The notes under the pieces: model-generated
What the model was told of the DNA's origin: nothing
Seen by the model: only the letters and a program-made list of their open reading frames with translations
Database searches by the model: none
From: an uncultured Lachnospiraceae bacterium
Lineage (GTDB): Bacteria; Bacillota; Clostridia; Lachnospirales; Lachnospiraceae
DNA length: 5,283 bases
NCBI GenBank assembly: GCA_910588405.1
Contig: CAJUPT010000010.1
Span: 60,510-65,792, forward strand
Reading direction: 5' to 3'
Translations under genes and position numbers: made by a program
Shown: one piece after another, positions 1 through 5,168 of the stretch
How positions within the stretch are numbered: position 1 is the stretch's first letter
Layout: the number at the start of each line of letters is the position of its first letter

Positions 1-54
1 GGCCGGAAATACTCTGCCGGTGTGATGGTACTGGAAGGACAGTTACGGAACTAA
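1..54 (+). CDS. Possible C-terminal tail of an upstream gene (partial)
   Basis: From the first base the + strand reads 17 open codons, GRKYSAGVMVLEGQLRN, then TAA at 52-54, only 18 bases before the next start codon. That spacing fits the last codons of an upstream operon member. I do not recognise the tail. A catalytic or accessory subunit of the redox complex would be an attractive upstream neighbour, but nothing in these residues shows it. The stretch could instead be non-coding leader, because its last 18 bases recur as apparent leader sequence at 2654-2671. Confidence 0.4.
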   Translation, partial: GRKYSAGVMVLEGQLRN

Positions 55-63
55 ATTAGGAGG
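37..63 (+). repeat. Leader repeat copy 1 (GGACAG..CGGAACTAA) plus ribosome site
   Basis: GGACAGTTACGGAACTAA at 37-54 matches 2654-2671 at 15 of 18 positions, and its CGGAACTAA core with the following AGGAGG (46-63) matches 650-667 at 16 of 18. The AGGAGG at 58-63 is a near-perfect ribosome site 9 bases before the ATG at 73. The role of the motif is unknown. Confidence 0.55.
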
Positions 64-72
64 TATTTTAAA

Positions 73-567
73 ATGAGTGACGAGAGAATCAACATTCCTT
101 ATAAAGGGACCCCGGAGCAGGAGAGTCAGCTGGCCGAGCTGCTTGACGATTACAAGGGAACGAAAAGTCCTCTGATTCCTGTACTGGAGCAGGCACAGGA
201 AATTTTCGGATATCTTCCGGAAAAGGTGCTGAAAACAATCTCTGAGGAATTGCGGATTTCTTTGGCTAAAATTTACGGCGTAGTAACATTTTATTCATTT
301 TTCTCCCTGTATCCCAAGGGAAAATACAATATCTCGGTATGTCTTGGTACCGCTTGCTACGTAAAGGGCTCCGGCCAGGTTTACGAGAAACTGCAGGAAG
401 TTCTGGGAATTACCGGCGGACAGTGTACCGCAGACGGTAAGTTCTCTCTGGAAGCCTGCCGTTGCGTAGGCGCCTGTGGCCTGGCTCCGGTTATGACGGT
501 GAACGGCGAAGTTCACGGACGTCTGACCGCAAACATGGTCGAGGATATCCTTGCACAGTATCAATAG
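73..567 (+). CDS. nuoE: NuoE/HydC-like NADH dehydrogenase [2Fe-2S] subunit
   Basis: A 164-residue thioredoxin-fold [2Fe-2S] subunit, the usual length for NuoE, HydC and HndA proteins. It has a helical N-terminal region (about residues 10-75) and then the ferredoxin fold, with cluster ligands Cys90 and Cys95 (C-LGTA-C) and Cys131 and Cys135 (C-VGA-C-GLAPVM), the standard Cx4C...Cx3C spacing. Two further cysteines, 118 and 129, lie close by and are not family ligands. In relatives this subunit binds the flavin subunit and carries one low-potential cluster at the NADH-oxidising end of a soluble cytoplasmic complex. The ATG at 73 is fixed by AGGAGG at 58-63. It is first of three co-directional Fe-S subunit genes, with 109 bases before the nuoF-like start. 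Family assignment is firm. Whether the complex bifurcates electrons is inference from the neighbours. Confidence 0.95.
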   Translation: MSDERINIPYKGTPEQESQLAELLDDYKGTKSPLIPVLEQAQEIFGYLPEKVLKTISEELRISLAKIYGVVTFYSFFSLYPKGKYNISVCLGTACYVKGSGQVYEKLQEVLGITGGQCTADGKFSLEACRCVGACGLAPVMTVNGEVHGRLTANMVEDILAQYQ

Positions 568-606
568 GAAAATCCAACTGATAAATGCCATGAATAAATG
601 GAAAAA

Positions 607-633
607 GTTACCGTTCACTTCGTGGCCGGTAAC
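607..633 (+). other. Intergenic hairpin between nuoE and nuoF
   Basis: GTTACCG (607-613) pairs perfectly with CGGTAAC (627-633). Inside, after one mismatch, a U-G pair and CAC/GTG (616-618 with 622-624) close a 3-base loop. It is flanked by runs of A (601-606 and 636-640), so on the + strand it has no U-tract and should not terminate. It may instead stabilise or mark a processing site on the operon mRNA, or set subunit ratios. Read on the - strand the hairpin is followed by T5, so it has the form of an antisense terminator. Confidence 0.6.
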
Positions 634-641
634 TGAAAAAA

Positions 642-651
642 CGCATATGCG
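642..651. other. 10-bp perfect palindrome CGCATATGCG
   Basis: CGCATATGCG reads the same on both strands and lies 10 bases before the nuoF ribosome site, directly after the 607-633 hairpin. It could be a small hairpin or a protein site, but a 10-bp palindrome can arise by chance. No function is claimed. Confidence 0.3.
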
Positions 652-667
652 GAACTAAGATAGGAGG
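650..667 (+). repeat. Leader repeat copy 2 plus start-deciding ribosome site
   Basis: CGGAACTAAGATAGGAGG matches 46-63 at 16 of 18 positions. AGGAGG at 662-667 directly abuts the ATG at 668, which leaves no spacer, but sits 9 bases from the in-frame GTG at 677. In both copies the motif begins exactly 27 bases before the start codon if GTG 677 is used, which supports that choice. Confidence 0.6.
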
Positions 668-676
668 ATGGGCATA

Positions 677-2557
677 GTGATTACAGTTGATCAGTTAAAG
701 AAAATAAAAGAAAAAAACCAGGACATCGTTAATTTCAGACACGAAGGCGCAGACAAGGGAAAAGGAAAGTACCGTTCCCATGTGCTGGTTTGCGCCGGTA
801 CCGGATGTACCTCTTCAGGCAGCCAGAAGATCGCCGATAAGCTGGAACAGGAGATCAAGGCAGTCGGACTGGAAAATGAAGTGTGCGTAATCCGCACAGG
901 CTGCCACGGCCTCTGCGCATTGGGTCCGGTTATGATTATTTATCCGGAAGCCGCTTTCTATTCAAATATGGAGCTGGAGCATGTTCATGAGATCGTTGAA
1001 GAGCATCTGGTAAAGGGCAATGTGGTAACGAAGTATCTGTATCAGGAGACCGTTACCGAGAACGGCATCATCTCCATGAACCAGACCAATTTCTATAAGC
1101 CTCAGCACCGTGTTGCTCTGAGAAACTGCGGTGTGATCAATCCGGAGAATATCGACGAGTATATCGGAACCGGCGGTTACGAAGCTCTGGCCAAGGTGCT
1201 TACCACCATGTCAAGAGAGGATGTTGTGAAATGCCTGATTGATTCCGGCCTGCGCGGACGTGGGGGCGGCGGATTCCCTACCGGAAAGAAATGGCAGTTC
1301 GCTATGGGCGGCGCTCCCGGCGTACAGAAATATGTATGCTGTAACGCTGACGAGGGCGACCCGGGCGCGTTCATGGACCGTTCCGTATTAGAGGGCGATC
1401 CCCACGTTGTATTTGAGGCAATGGCCATTGCCGGTTATGTAATCGGCGCAAACCAGGGTTATATCTACGTGCGTGCGGAGTATCCCATCGCTGTTGACCG
1501 TCTGAACATCGCTTTAAAGCAGGCCAGAGATTACGGCCTGTTAGGCAAAAATATTTTCGGTACGGACTTTGATTTCGATATCGACTTACGTCTTGGCGCA
1601 GGCGCATTCGTATGCGGCGAGGAAACCGCTCTGATGACCTCCATCGAGGGCAACCGCGGCGAGCCCAAGCCTCGTCCTCCGTTCCCGGCCGTTAAAGGTC
1701 TGTTCGGACAGCCTACGATTCTGAATAACGTGGAGACCTGGGCAAACATTCCTCAGATCATTTTACAGGGCGCCGACTGGTTCGCTTCCATGGGTACCGA
1801 GAAGTCCAGAGGAACCAAGGTATTCGCTCTTGGCGGCAAGATCAACAACGTAGGTCTGGTGGAGATTCCCATGGGAACCACCCTGCGTGAGGTTGTTGAG
1901 AATATCGGCGGCGGTATTCCCGGAGGCAAGAAGTTCAAGGCTGCACAGACCGGCGGTCCTTCCGGCGGATGTATTTCCCTGGAGAACTATGACGTACCGA
2001 TTGATTATGACAATCTGGTAGCCATTGGCTCCATGATGGGTTCCGGCGGACTGATCGTTATGGACGAGGATGACTGTATGGTGGATATCGCCAAGTTCTT
2101 CCTGGAGTTCACCGTGGATGAGTCCTGCGGTAAGTGTACGCCCTGCCGTATCGGTACGAAGCGTCTGCTTGAGCTGCTGAACAAGATCACCGACGGCAAG
2201 GCTGAGATGGAAGATCTGGACCGTATGGTTGACCTGTGTAACCTGATCAAGGAAAATTCCCTGTGCGCATTGGGACAGACGGCGCCGAACCCGGTATTGT
2301 CTACATATAAATATTTTAAAGATGAGTATATCGCTCACGTGAGAGATAAGAAATGTCCGGCCGGCAAATGTAAGAATCTGTTCTCTTACCAGATCGACCC
2401 GGATAAATGTATCGGCTGCGGTCTTTGTGCGAAGAACTGTCCTGTTGAAGCGATCAGCGGCGAGAAGAAACAGCCCTTTACAATCGATACCAGCAAGTGC
2501 GTGAAGTGCGGTGTTTGTATTTCTAAGTGTAAGAAGGAAGCTGTTTACAAAGCGTGA
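677..2557 (+). CDS. nuoF: NuoF/HydB-like NADH-binding flavoprotein subunit with extra Fe-S domains
   Basis: From GTG 677 the product has 626 residues, far longer than a respiratory NuoF (about 440) and typical of HydB/HndC of NADH-linked hydrogenases and formate dehydrogenases. In order: an N-terminal thioredoxin-like [2Fe-2S] domain (Cys39, Cys44, Cys76, Cys80); the FMN/NADH core with glycine-rich GRGGGGFPTGKKW (194-206), NADEGDPGAF (223-232) and a GEET motif near 314-317; the NuoF 4Fe-4S site ESCGKCTPC (Cys484, 487, 490) with Cys530; and a C-terminal 2x[4Fe-4S] ferredoxin domain (Cys578/581/584/588 and 608/611/614/618). It oxidises NADH or reduces NAD+ at FMN and passes electrons between the NuoE-like and the third subunit. 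The ATG at 668 is unlikely because it touches the AGGAGG. The linker residues His554, Cys560 and Cys565 resemble the zinc hinge of bifurcating HydB. No broken motif is seen. Confidence 0.95.
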   Translation: MITVDQLKKIKEKNQDIVNFRHEGADKGKGKYRSHVLVCAGTGCTSSGSQKIADKLEQEIKAVGLENEVCVIRTGCHGLCALGPVMIIYPEAAFYSNMELEHVHEIVEEHLVKGNVVTKYLYQETVTENGIISMNQTNFYKPQHRVALRNCGVINPENIDEYIGTGGYEALAKVLTTMSREDVVKCLIDSGLRGRGGGGFPTGKKWQFAMGGAPGVQKYVCCNADEGDPGAFMDRSVLEGDPHVVFEAMAIAGYVIGANQGYIYVRAEYPIAVDRLNIALKQARDYGLLGKNIFGTDFDFDIDLRLGAGAFVCGEETALMTSIEGNRGEPKPRPPFPAVKGLFGQPTILNNVETWANIPQIILQGADWFASMGTEKSRGTKVFALGGKINNVGLVEIPMGTTLREVVENIGGGIPGGKKFKAAQTGGPSGGCISLENYDVPIDYDNLVAIGSMMGSGGLIVMDEDDCMVDIAKFFLEFTVDESCGKCTPCRIGTKRLLELLNKITDGKAEMEDLDRMVDLCNLIKENSLCALGQTAPNPVLSTYKYFKDEYIAHVRDKKCPAGKCKNLFSYQIDPDKCIGCGLCAKNCPVEAISGEKKQPFTIDTSKCVKCGVCISKCKKEAVYKA

Positions 2558-2572
2558 TCATTTTCATAAATA
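2544..2572 (+). promoter_or_regulatory. Possible internal promoter upstream of the third subunit gene
   Basis: TTTACA (2544-2549, 5 of 6 to the -35 consensus) is followed after 17 bases by TAAATA (2567-2572, only 3 of 6). It spans the end of the nuoF-like gene and the AT-rich start of the gap. If used, it would give the third gene a leader of about 115 bases containing the 2594-2649 stem. The -10 is poor, so this is tentative. Confidence 0.22.
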
Positions 2573-2593
2573 TAGAATTGGCAAAAGTCCCCG

Positions 2594-2649
2594 GGTACCA
2601 CAGTTTGACTGACGGATGCAAAAGGCCGTATGAAATCGGACTGTGGACC
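2594..2649 (+). other. Long bulged stem-loop in the leader of the third gene
   Basis: GGT (2594-2596) plus CCACAGT (2598-2604) pairs with ACTGTGG (2640-2646) plus ACC (2647-2649), ten base pairs with a single bulged A at 2597. Inside, ACGG (2612-2615) can pair with CCGT (2626-2629). There is no U-tract, so it is not a terminator. It lies 31 bases before the AGGAGGAGG and may stabilise or process the mRNA or tune translation of the downstream subunit. Confidence 0.5.
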
Positions 2650-2653
2650 GACG

Positions 2654-2689
2654 GGACAGCTGCGGAATTAAAATTCGTACAGGAGGAGG
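2654..2689 (+). repeat. Leader repeat copy 3 plus strong ribosome site
   Basis: GGACAGCTGCGGAATTAA (2654-2671) matches 37-54 at 15 of 18 positions. All three differences are transitions, and all are silent if both copies are read as Gly-Gln-Leu-Arg-Asn-stop. AGGAGGAGG at 2681-2689 is 7 bases before TTG 2697 and fixes that codon as the start of the next gene. Confidence 0.55.
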
Positions 2690-2696
2690 TACTACA

Positions 2697-3608
2697 TTGA
2701 GTCAGGTTAATAAAATCCGTGTAATGTTCGATGGCAAAAAGTATCAGGTAAATGCCGGTACTACCATCTTAGAAGCAGCAAAGAGCGTGGGAGTGAAAAT
2801 CCCCACCCTGTGTTATCTGAAATTTATGACGCCGGAAGCATCATGCAGAATGTGTATGGTTGAGATCGTCGGTATGCCCAAGCTTGTAACCGCATGCTCT
2901 TTCCCCATTGCGGAAGGGTATGAGATCCTCACGAAGAGCGAGAGAGTTATCAAAGCCAGAAGAGGCGTTCTGGACCTGCTGCTCTCCAACCATCCCAATC
3001 ACTGCTTCGCATGTCCCGGTAACGGCGACTGCGAGTTCCAGAATCTTTGCTATGAGTACGGCGTAAAGGAAACATCTTATCCCAACGAGTTTGTTGAGAA
3101 GCCGATCGATGATTCCAACCCTTACTTTACATACAATCCGAACCTGTGTATCCTTTGCCACAGATGTGTGAACACCTGCGAGCATCTGGTAGGACGCAGC
3201 GCGATTGCCCTGTCAAAGAGAGGATTTAATTCCAAGGTTTCCGCCGCTCCGTTCCAGGATCTGTGGATCAACAACATGGAATGCGAGTTCTGCGGCAACT
3301 GTATCCAGGCCTGCCCGGTAGGCGCGTTAAGGCCGAAGAACCGCTGCGAATACCGTCCTTGGGAAGTACAGAGAATCGAGTCCACCTGCTACAACTGCAA
3401 GAAGGGCTGCAAGCGTGTACTGCTGATGAAGGACAACAAGATCGTGGACGTTGTGGCTGATCCCGAGTCCGAGAACAAGGGACGTCTGTGCAACAAGGGC
3501 CGCTTCGAGTTCTACGATGTACAGAAGCCCGGCCAGATCGCTATTCTGGAAGCTAAGGATATCGAGCGCGCAAGAGAAGCTCTGATGGAGCAGCTGGACG
3601 CGGAATAA
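2697..3608 (+). CDS. NuoG/FdhA N-terminal-like multi-cluster Fe-S subunit lacking a catalytic domain
   Basis: A 303-residue electron-wiring subunit starting at TTG 2697 behind AGGAGGAGG; an in-frame GTG at 2643 has no ribosome site. Domains: plant-type [2Fe-2S] (Cys39, 50, 53, 67); NuoG-type His-Cys3 4Fe-4S site (His99, Cys103, Cys106, Cys112); two 4Fe-4S ferredoxin sites (Cys151/154/157/161 and Cys196/199/202/206); then Cys231-x2-Cys234-x3-Cys238-x26-Cys265-x-Lys-Gly, the N-terminal cluster domain of molybdopterin oxidoreductases such as FdhA. The protein ends 38 residues later. Clostridial FdhA continues for about 600 residues of Mo-cofactor domain and HydA continues into the H-cluster domain; neither is present here or in any frame before the terminator. 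It probably joins the NuoEF-like pair and delivers electrons to a catalytic or ferredoxin partner made elsewhere. The Fe-S assignments are secure; the partner and reaction are not known. Confidence 0.9.
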   Translation: MSQVNKIRVMFDGKKYQVNAGTTILEAAKSVGVKIPTLCYLKFMTPEASCRMCMVEIVGMPKLVTACSFPIAEGYEILTKSERVIKARRGVLDLLLSNHPNHCFACPGNGDCEFQNLCYEYGVKETSYPNEFVEKPIDDSNPYFTYNPNLCILCHRCVNTCEHLVGRSAIALSKRGFNSKVSAAPFQDLWINNMECEFCGNCIQACPVGALRPKNRCEYRPWEVQRIESTCYNCKKGCKRVLLMKDNKIVDVVADPESENKGRLCNKGRFEFYDVQKPGQIAILEAKDIERAREALMEQLDAE

Positions 3609-3670
3609 TCGGAAACGTCATTGACAGGATGTGGCGTATTTCGCCGGATATTTGTAATAAGACGTGAGAG

Positions 3671-3697
3671 CGGAGGAGAGAAATCTCCTCCGTTTTT
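3671..3697 (+). terminator. Strong intrinsic terminator of the redox operon
   Basis: CGGAGGAGA (3671-3679) pairs perfectly with TCTCCTCCG (3684-3692) around a GAAA tetraloop (3680-3683), followed by TTTTT (3693-3697). It lies 62 bases after the third subunit's stop codon. It shows that the operon ends here and that no catalytic subunit is co-transcribed downstream. Confidence 0.93.
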
Positions 3698-3841
3698 ATA
3701 TGATGTATTCCTGGAATTTCTCAAAATCAAGCACTGCGGGACGCCGAAAGTATGCTATGGTATGATTAGAGAAGCTTATGGCCAAAATACTGTGAATTGA
3801 TTTTGCGTTAGAGATTATCTTGAGATTTTTCGGTGAAAACC

Positions 3842-3870
3842 TTGATTATTGGTCTGAAATTGGCTAAAAT
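3842..3870 (+). promoter_or_regulatory. Probable sigma-A-type promoter of the kinase gene
   Basis: TTGATT (3842-3847) and TAAAAT (3865-3870) are separated by an ideal 17-base spacer, matching the consensus at 4 of 6 and 5 of 6 positions. The predicted transcript start near 3877 gives a leader of about 70 bases for the kinase gene. Confidence 0.6.
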
Positions 3871-3902
3871 ATGGATGAAGTTGATATAGTCTGTCAGGAT
3901 TG

Positions 3903-3923
3903 CGGCAGGTAAAAAGCTTGCCG
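3903..3923 (+). other. Leader hairpin just upstream of the kinase start
   Basis: CGGCAGG (3903-3909) pairs with CTTGCCG (3917-3923), including one G-U pair, around a 7-base A-rich loop. It lies immediately before GAGGG (3923-3927) and 10 bases before the likely ribosome site at 3933-3940, so it could affect translation. There is no U-tract. Confidence 0.4.
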
Positions 3924-3932
3924 AGGGTTTAT

Positions 3933-3940
3933 GGAAGTGA
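3933..3940 (+). promoter_or_regulatory. Ribosome site choosing ATG 3949
   Basis: GGAAGTGA differs from the ideal GGAGGTGA at one base and is 8 bases from ATG 3949. The alternative ATG at 3931 has only GAGGG three bases upstream, too close for normal initiation, so the shorter protein is preferred. Confidence 0.55.
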
Positions 3941-3948
3941 GTGGAAGT

Positions 3949-4740
3949 ATGAAACGTACGCCAATAAAACTGAATTTAGAGTCATACCCTGAGGCGGTGG
4001 CAGGCTACATGAAGGATTCGATGCTTTACGACAGCAGCAGCTCGCCGCAGGCCAGAGTGTTTTTGATCGACAGGGATGAAGGCTATTTCCTGAAAGAAGC
4101 GGCCGCGGGAACATTGAAAACAGAAGCGTTGATGACTGCGTACATGTGTTCGTTGAAGCTATCGGAAGAAGTGTTGTATTATGGCTCGGCGCATGGAAAA
4201 GATTATCTGTTAAGCAGAAAAATTCAAGGAGAAGATTGTACTGATTCGGCATATCTGTCAGAACCGAGGCGGCTTTGTGACGTCACAGCCTCGTTACTGC
4301 GGGAACTGCATGAGATGGATGGGAAAAACTGTCCTGTGCAGGACAGAATTATGACATATGTGGAGACGGTAAAGGGCGGATTTGATAAGAGCAGTTATGA
4401 GCCGGATCTGTTCAGAGGGATGTGGAAATTTGATTCTTTTTCAGATGCGAAACATGTGGCAGAAGAGGGGCTGCCATTGTTAAAAAAGGAAGTACTCCTT
4501 CATGGCGATTATTGTCTGCCCAATATCATTTTGAATAATTGGAAATTTTCAGGTTATATTGATCTTGGCTGCGGCGGGATCGGAGACAGGCACATCGATG
4601 TTTTATGGGGGATCTGGACGCTGAATTATAATCTTGGGACAGCTGCGTACACAGATCGTTTTATTGACGTTTATGGAAGAGATATGATTGAACCGGAAAA
4701 ATTGCGGATGATTGCGGCGATGGAGATGATTGGCGGATGA
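3949..4740 (+). CDS. APH(3')-like aminoglycoside phosphotransferase family kinase
   Basis: A 263-residue cytoplasmic kinase of the aminoglycoside phosphotransferase/choline kinase fold, close to the 264 residues of APH(3')-IIIa. Key residues stand where that family needs them: Lys49 (FLKE) and Glu59 for ATP, catalytic HGD at 185-187 with Asp187, Asn192, and metal-binding Asp205 of IDLG (204-207). It should transfer phosphate from ATP to a small hydroxylated substrate. Resistance cannot be read from the sequence: the acceptor-binding segment differs from characterised APH enzymes, and the C-terminus (AMEMIGG) lacks the DELF end that helps hold aminoglycosides in APH(3')-IIIa. It has its own promoter (3842-3870), stands apart from the redox operon behind a terminator, and uses more AT-rich, less biased codons. 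A house-keeping or antibiotic-modifying kinase are both possible. Confidence 0.85.
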   Translation: MKRTPIKLNLESYPEAVAGYMKDSMLYDSSSSPQARVFLIDRDEGYFLKEAAAGTLKTEALMTAYMCSLKLSEEVLYYGSAHGKDYLLSRKIQGEDCTDSAYLSEPRRLCDVTASLLRELHEMDGKNCPVQDRIMTYVETVKGGFDKSSYEPDLFRGMWKFDSFSDAKHVAEEGLPLLKKEVLLHGDYCLPNIILNNWKFSGYIDLGCGGIGDRHIDVLWGIWTLNYNLGTAAYTDRFIDVYGRDMIEPEKLRMIAAMEMIGG

Positions 4741-4852
4741 TGGGGCGTAAATGATGGTTACTAACGGACAGACCATGACAAGCAGGGCAATCCGTATCCG
4801 CTTTTATACATGAAATTATAATGAATTTGTTGATGACAGGGAGGCTGATATT
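4741..4852 (+). promoter_or_regulatory. Gap before the small membrane gene, with TATAAT at 4817-4822
   Basis: This 112-base gap has a perfect TATAAT (4817-4822), but the region 16-18 bases upstream (around 4793-4800) has no recognisable -35. No terminator separates it from the kinase gene, so the next gene may be read through, started from this weak promoter, or both. AGGGAGG at 4838-4844 is the ribosome site of the next gene. Confidence 0.35.
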
Positions 4853-5083
4853 ATGAAAAAATTATTTGGTTATGCGGATGAATATTTACGGAACAGCGAC
4901 TGGAAGGATATGGCCATGCTGAAATTTTGTCTGTTCTCTATGGGGATTCTGGCAGGGATGCGGATATCGGAGAAAAGTAAAAAGAAAGTGGGAGTGGCAG
5001 CGCTGTTTGTATTTGTGCTTACTTATATTCCGCTTATGAAAAAGTTTATCGGGATTGTGGCGGGGAAAAAGAGAGATGAATGA
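4853..5083 (+). CDS. Small two-helix membrane protein of unknown function
   Basis: A 76-residue protein started by ATG 4853, 8 bases after AGGGAGG. The N-terminus (1-19) is polar and probably cytoplasmic. Hydrophobic segments at about 20-37 (MAMLKFCLFSMGILAGMR) and 46-62 (VGVAALFVFVLTYIPLM) flank a Lys-rich turn (41-45), and the tail ends GKKRDE. This suggests a helical hairpin with both ends on the inside. From memory, similar short proteins with the 'SDWKD..LLKFCL.SMG' pattern are common in Lachnospiraceae and often carry the label 'permease of phosphate ABC transporter'. At this size it cannot be a full permease and I would not rely on that name. It is the last complete gene before a likely terminator. 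Being a real gene is well supported by start signal and hydrophobic pattern; function is unknown. Confidence 0.8.
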   Translation: MKKLFGYADEYLRNSDWKDMAMLKFCLFSMGILAGMRISEKSKKKVGVAALFVFVLTYIPLMKKFIGIVAGKKRDE

Positions 5084-5136
5084 CTATATACATGACAGAG
5101 GGGGTTTTGTTTTGTGATGTTTAGCGGACTAATATC

Positions 5137-5159
5137 ATAGGGCAGAACCCTATATTTTT
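5137..5159 (+). terminator. Likely intrinsic terminator after the small membrane gene
   Basis: ATAGGG (5137-5142) pairs with CCCTAT (5148-5153) around a 5-base loop (CAGAA) and is followed by ATTTTT (5154-5159). The stem has only six pairs, three of them G-C, so it is weaker than the 3671-3697 terminator. It lies 53 bases after the stop codon. Confidence 0.6.
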
Positions 5160-5168
5160 GGATAAATT

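Larger units (their letters stand above)
3609..3948. other. Non-coding stretch between the redox operon and the kinase gene
   Basis: About 340 bases without a credible gene on either strand. It holds a small hairpin GGCG-TATTT-CGCC (3633-3645), the operon terminator, an extended -10-like TGGTATGAT (3758-3766) with no good -35, a better promoter at 3842-3870 and a leader hairpin at 3903-3923. AT content rises sharply after about 3700. I see no RNA gene or known riboswitch here. Confidence 0.6.

Noticed and set aside
295..618. 107-codon - strand open frame over the nuoE-like gene
   Set aside because: It lies antisense to a gene with clear family motifs, and its product shows no recognisable domain.
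590..658. 22-codon frame MNKWKKLPFT... ending just before the nuoF ribosome site
   Set aside because: No ribosome site at a usable distance (AGGA is about 20 bases upstream), and it runs through the 607-633 hairpin. Probably chance, although its last two codons belong to the repeated leader motif.
1763..2338. 191-codon - strand open frame inside the nuoF-like gene
   Set aside because: Antisense to the FMN/Fe-S core; long antisense frames are common opposite biased GC-rich codons, and the product has no family features.
3263..3460. 65-codon + strand open frame in another frame of the third subunit gene
   Set aside because: It overlaps the ferredoxin cysteines of the real frame and has no credible ribosome site of its own.
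2697..3608. [FeFe] hydrogenase catalytic subunit
   Set aside because: The N-terminal Fe-S array is like HydA, but none of the H-cluster cysteine motifs are present and the protein ends at 303 residues.
3606..3670. Frameshift or in-frame selenocysteine hiding a molybdopterin domain after the third subunit
   Set aside because: The stop is TAA, not TGA; no frame after it resembles a Mo-cofactor domain, and a terminator follows within 65 bases.
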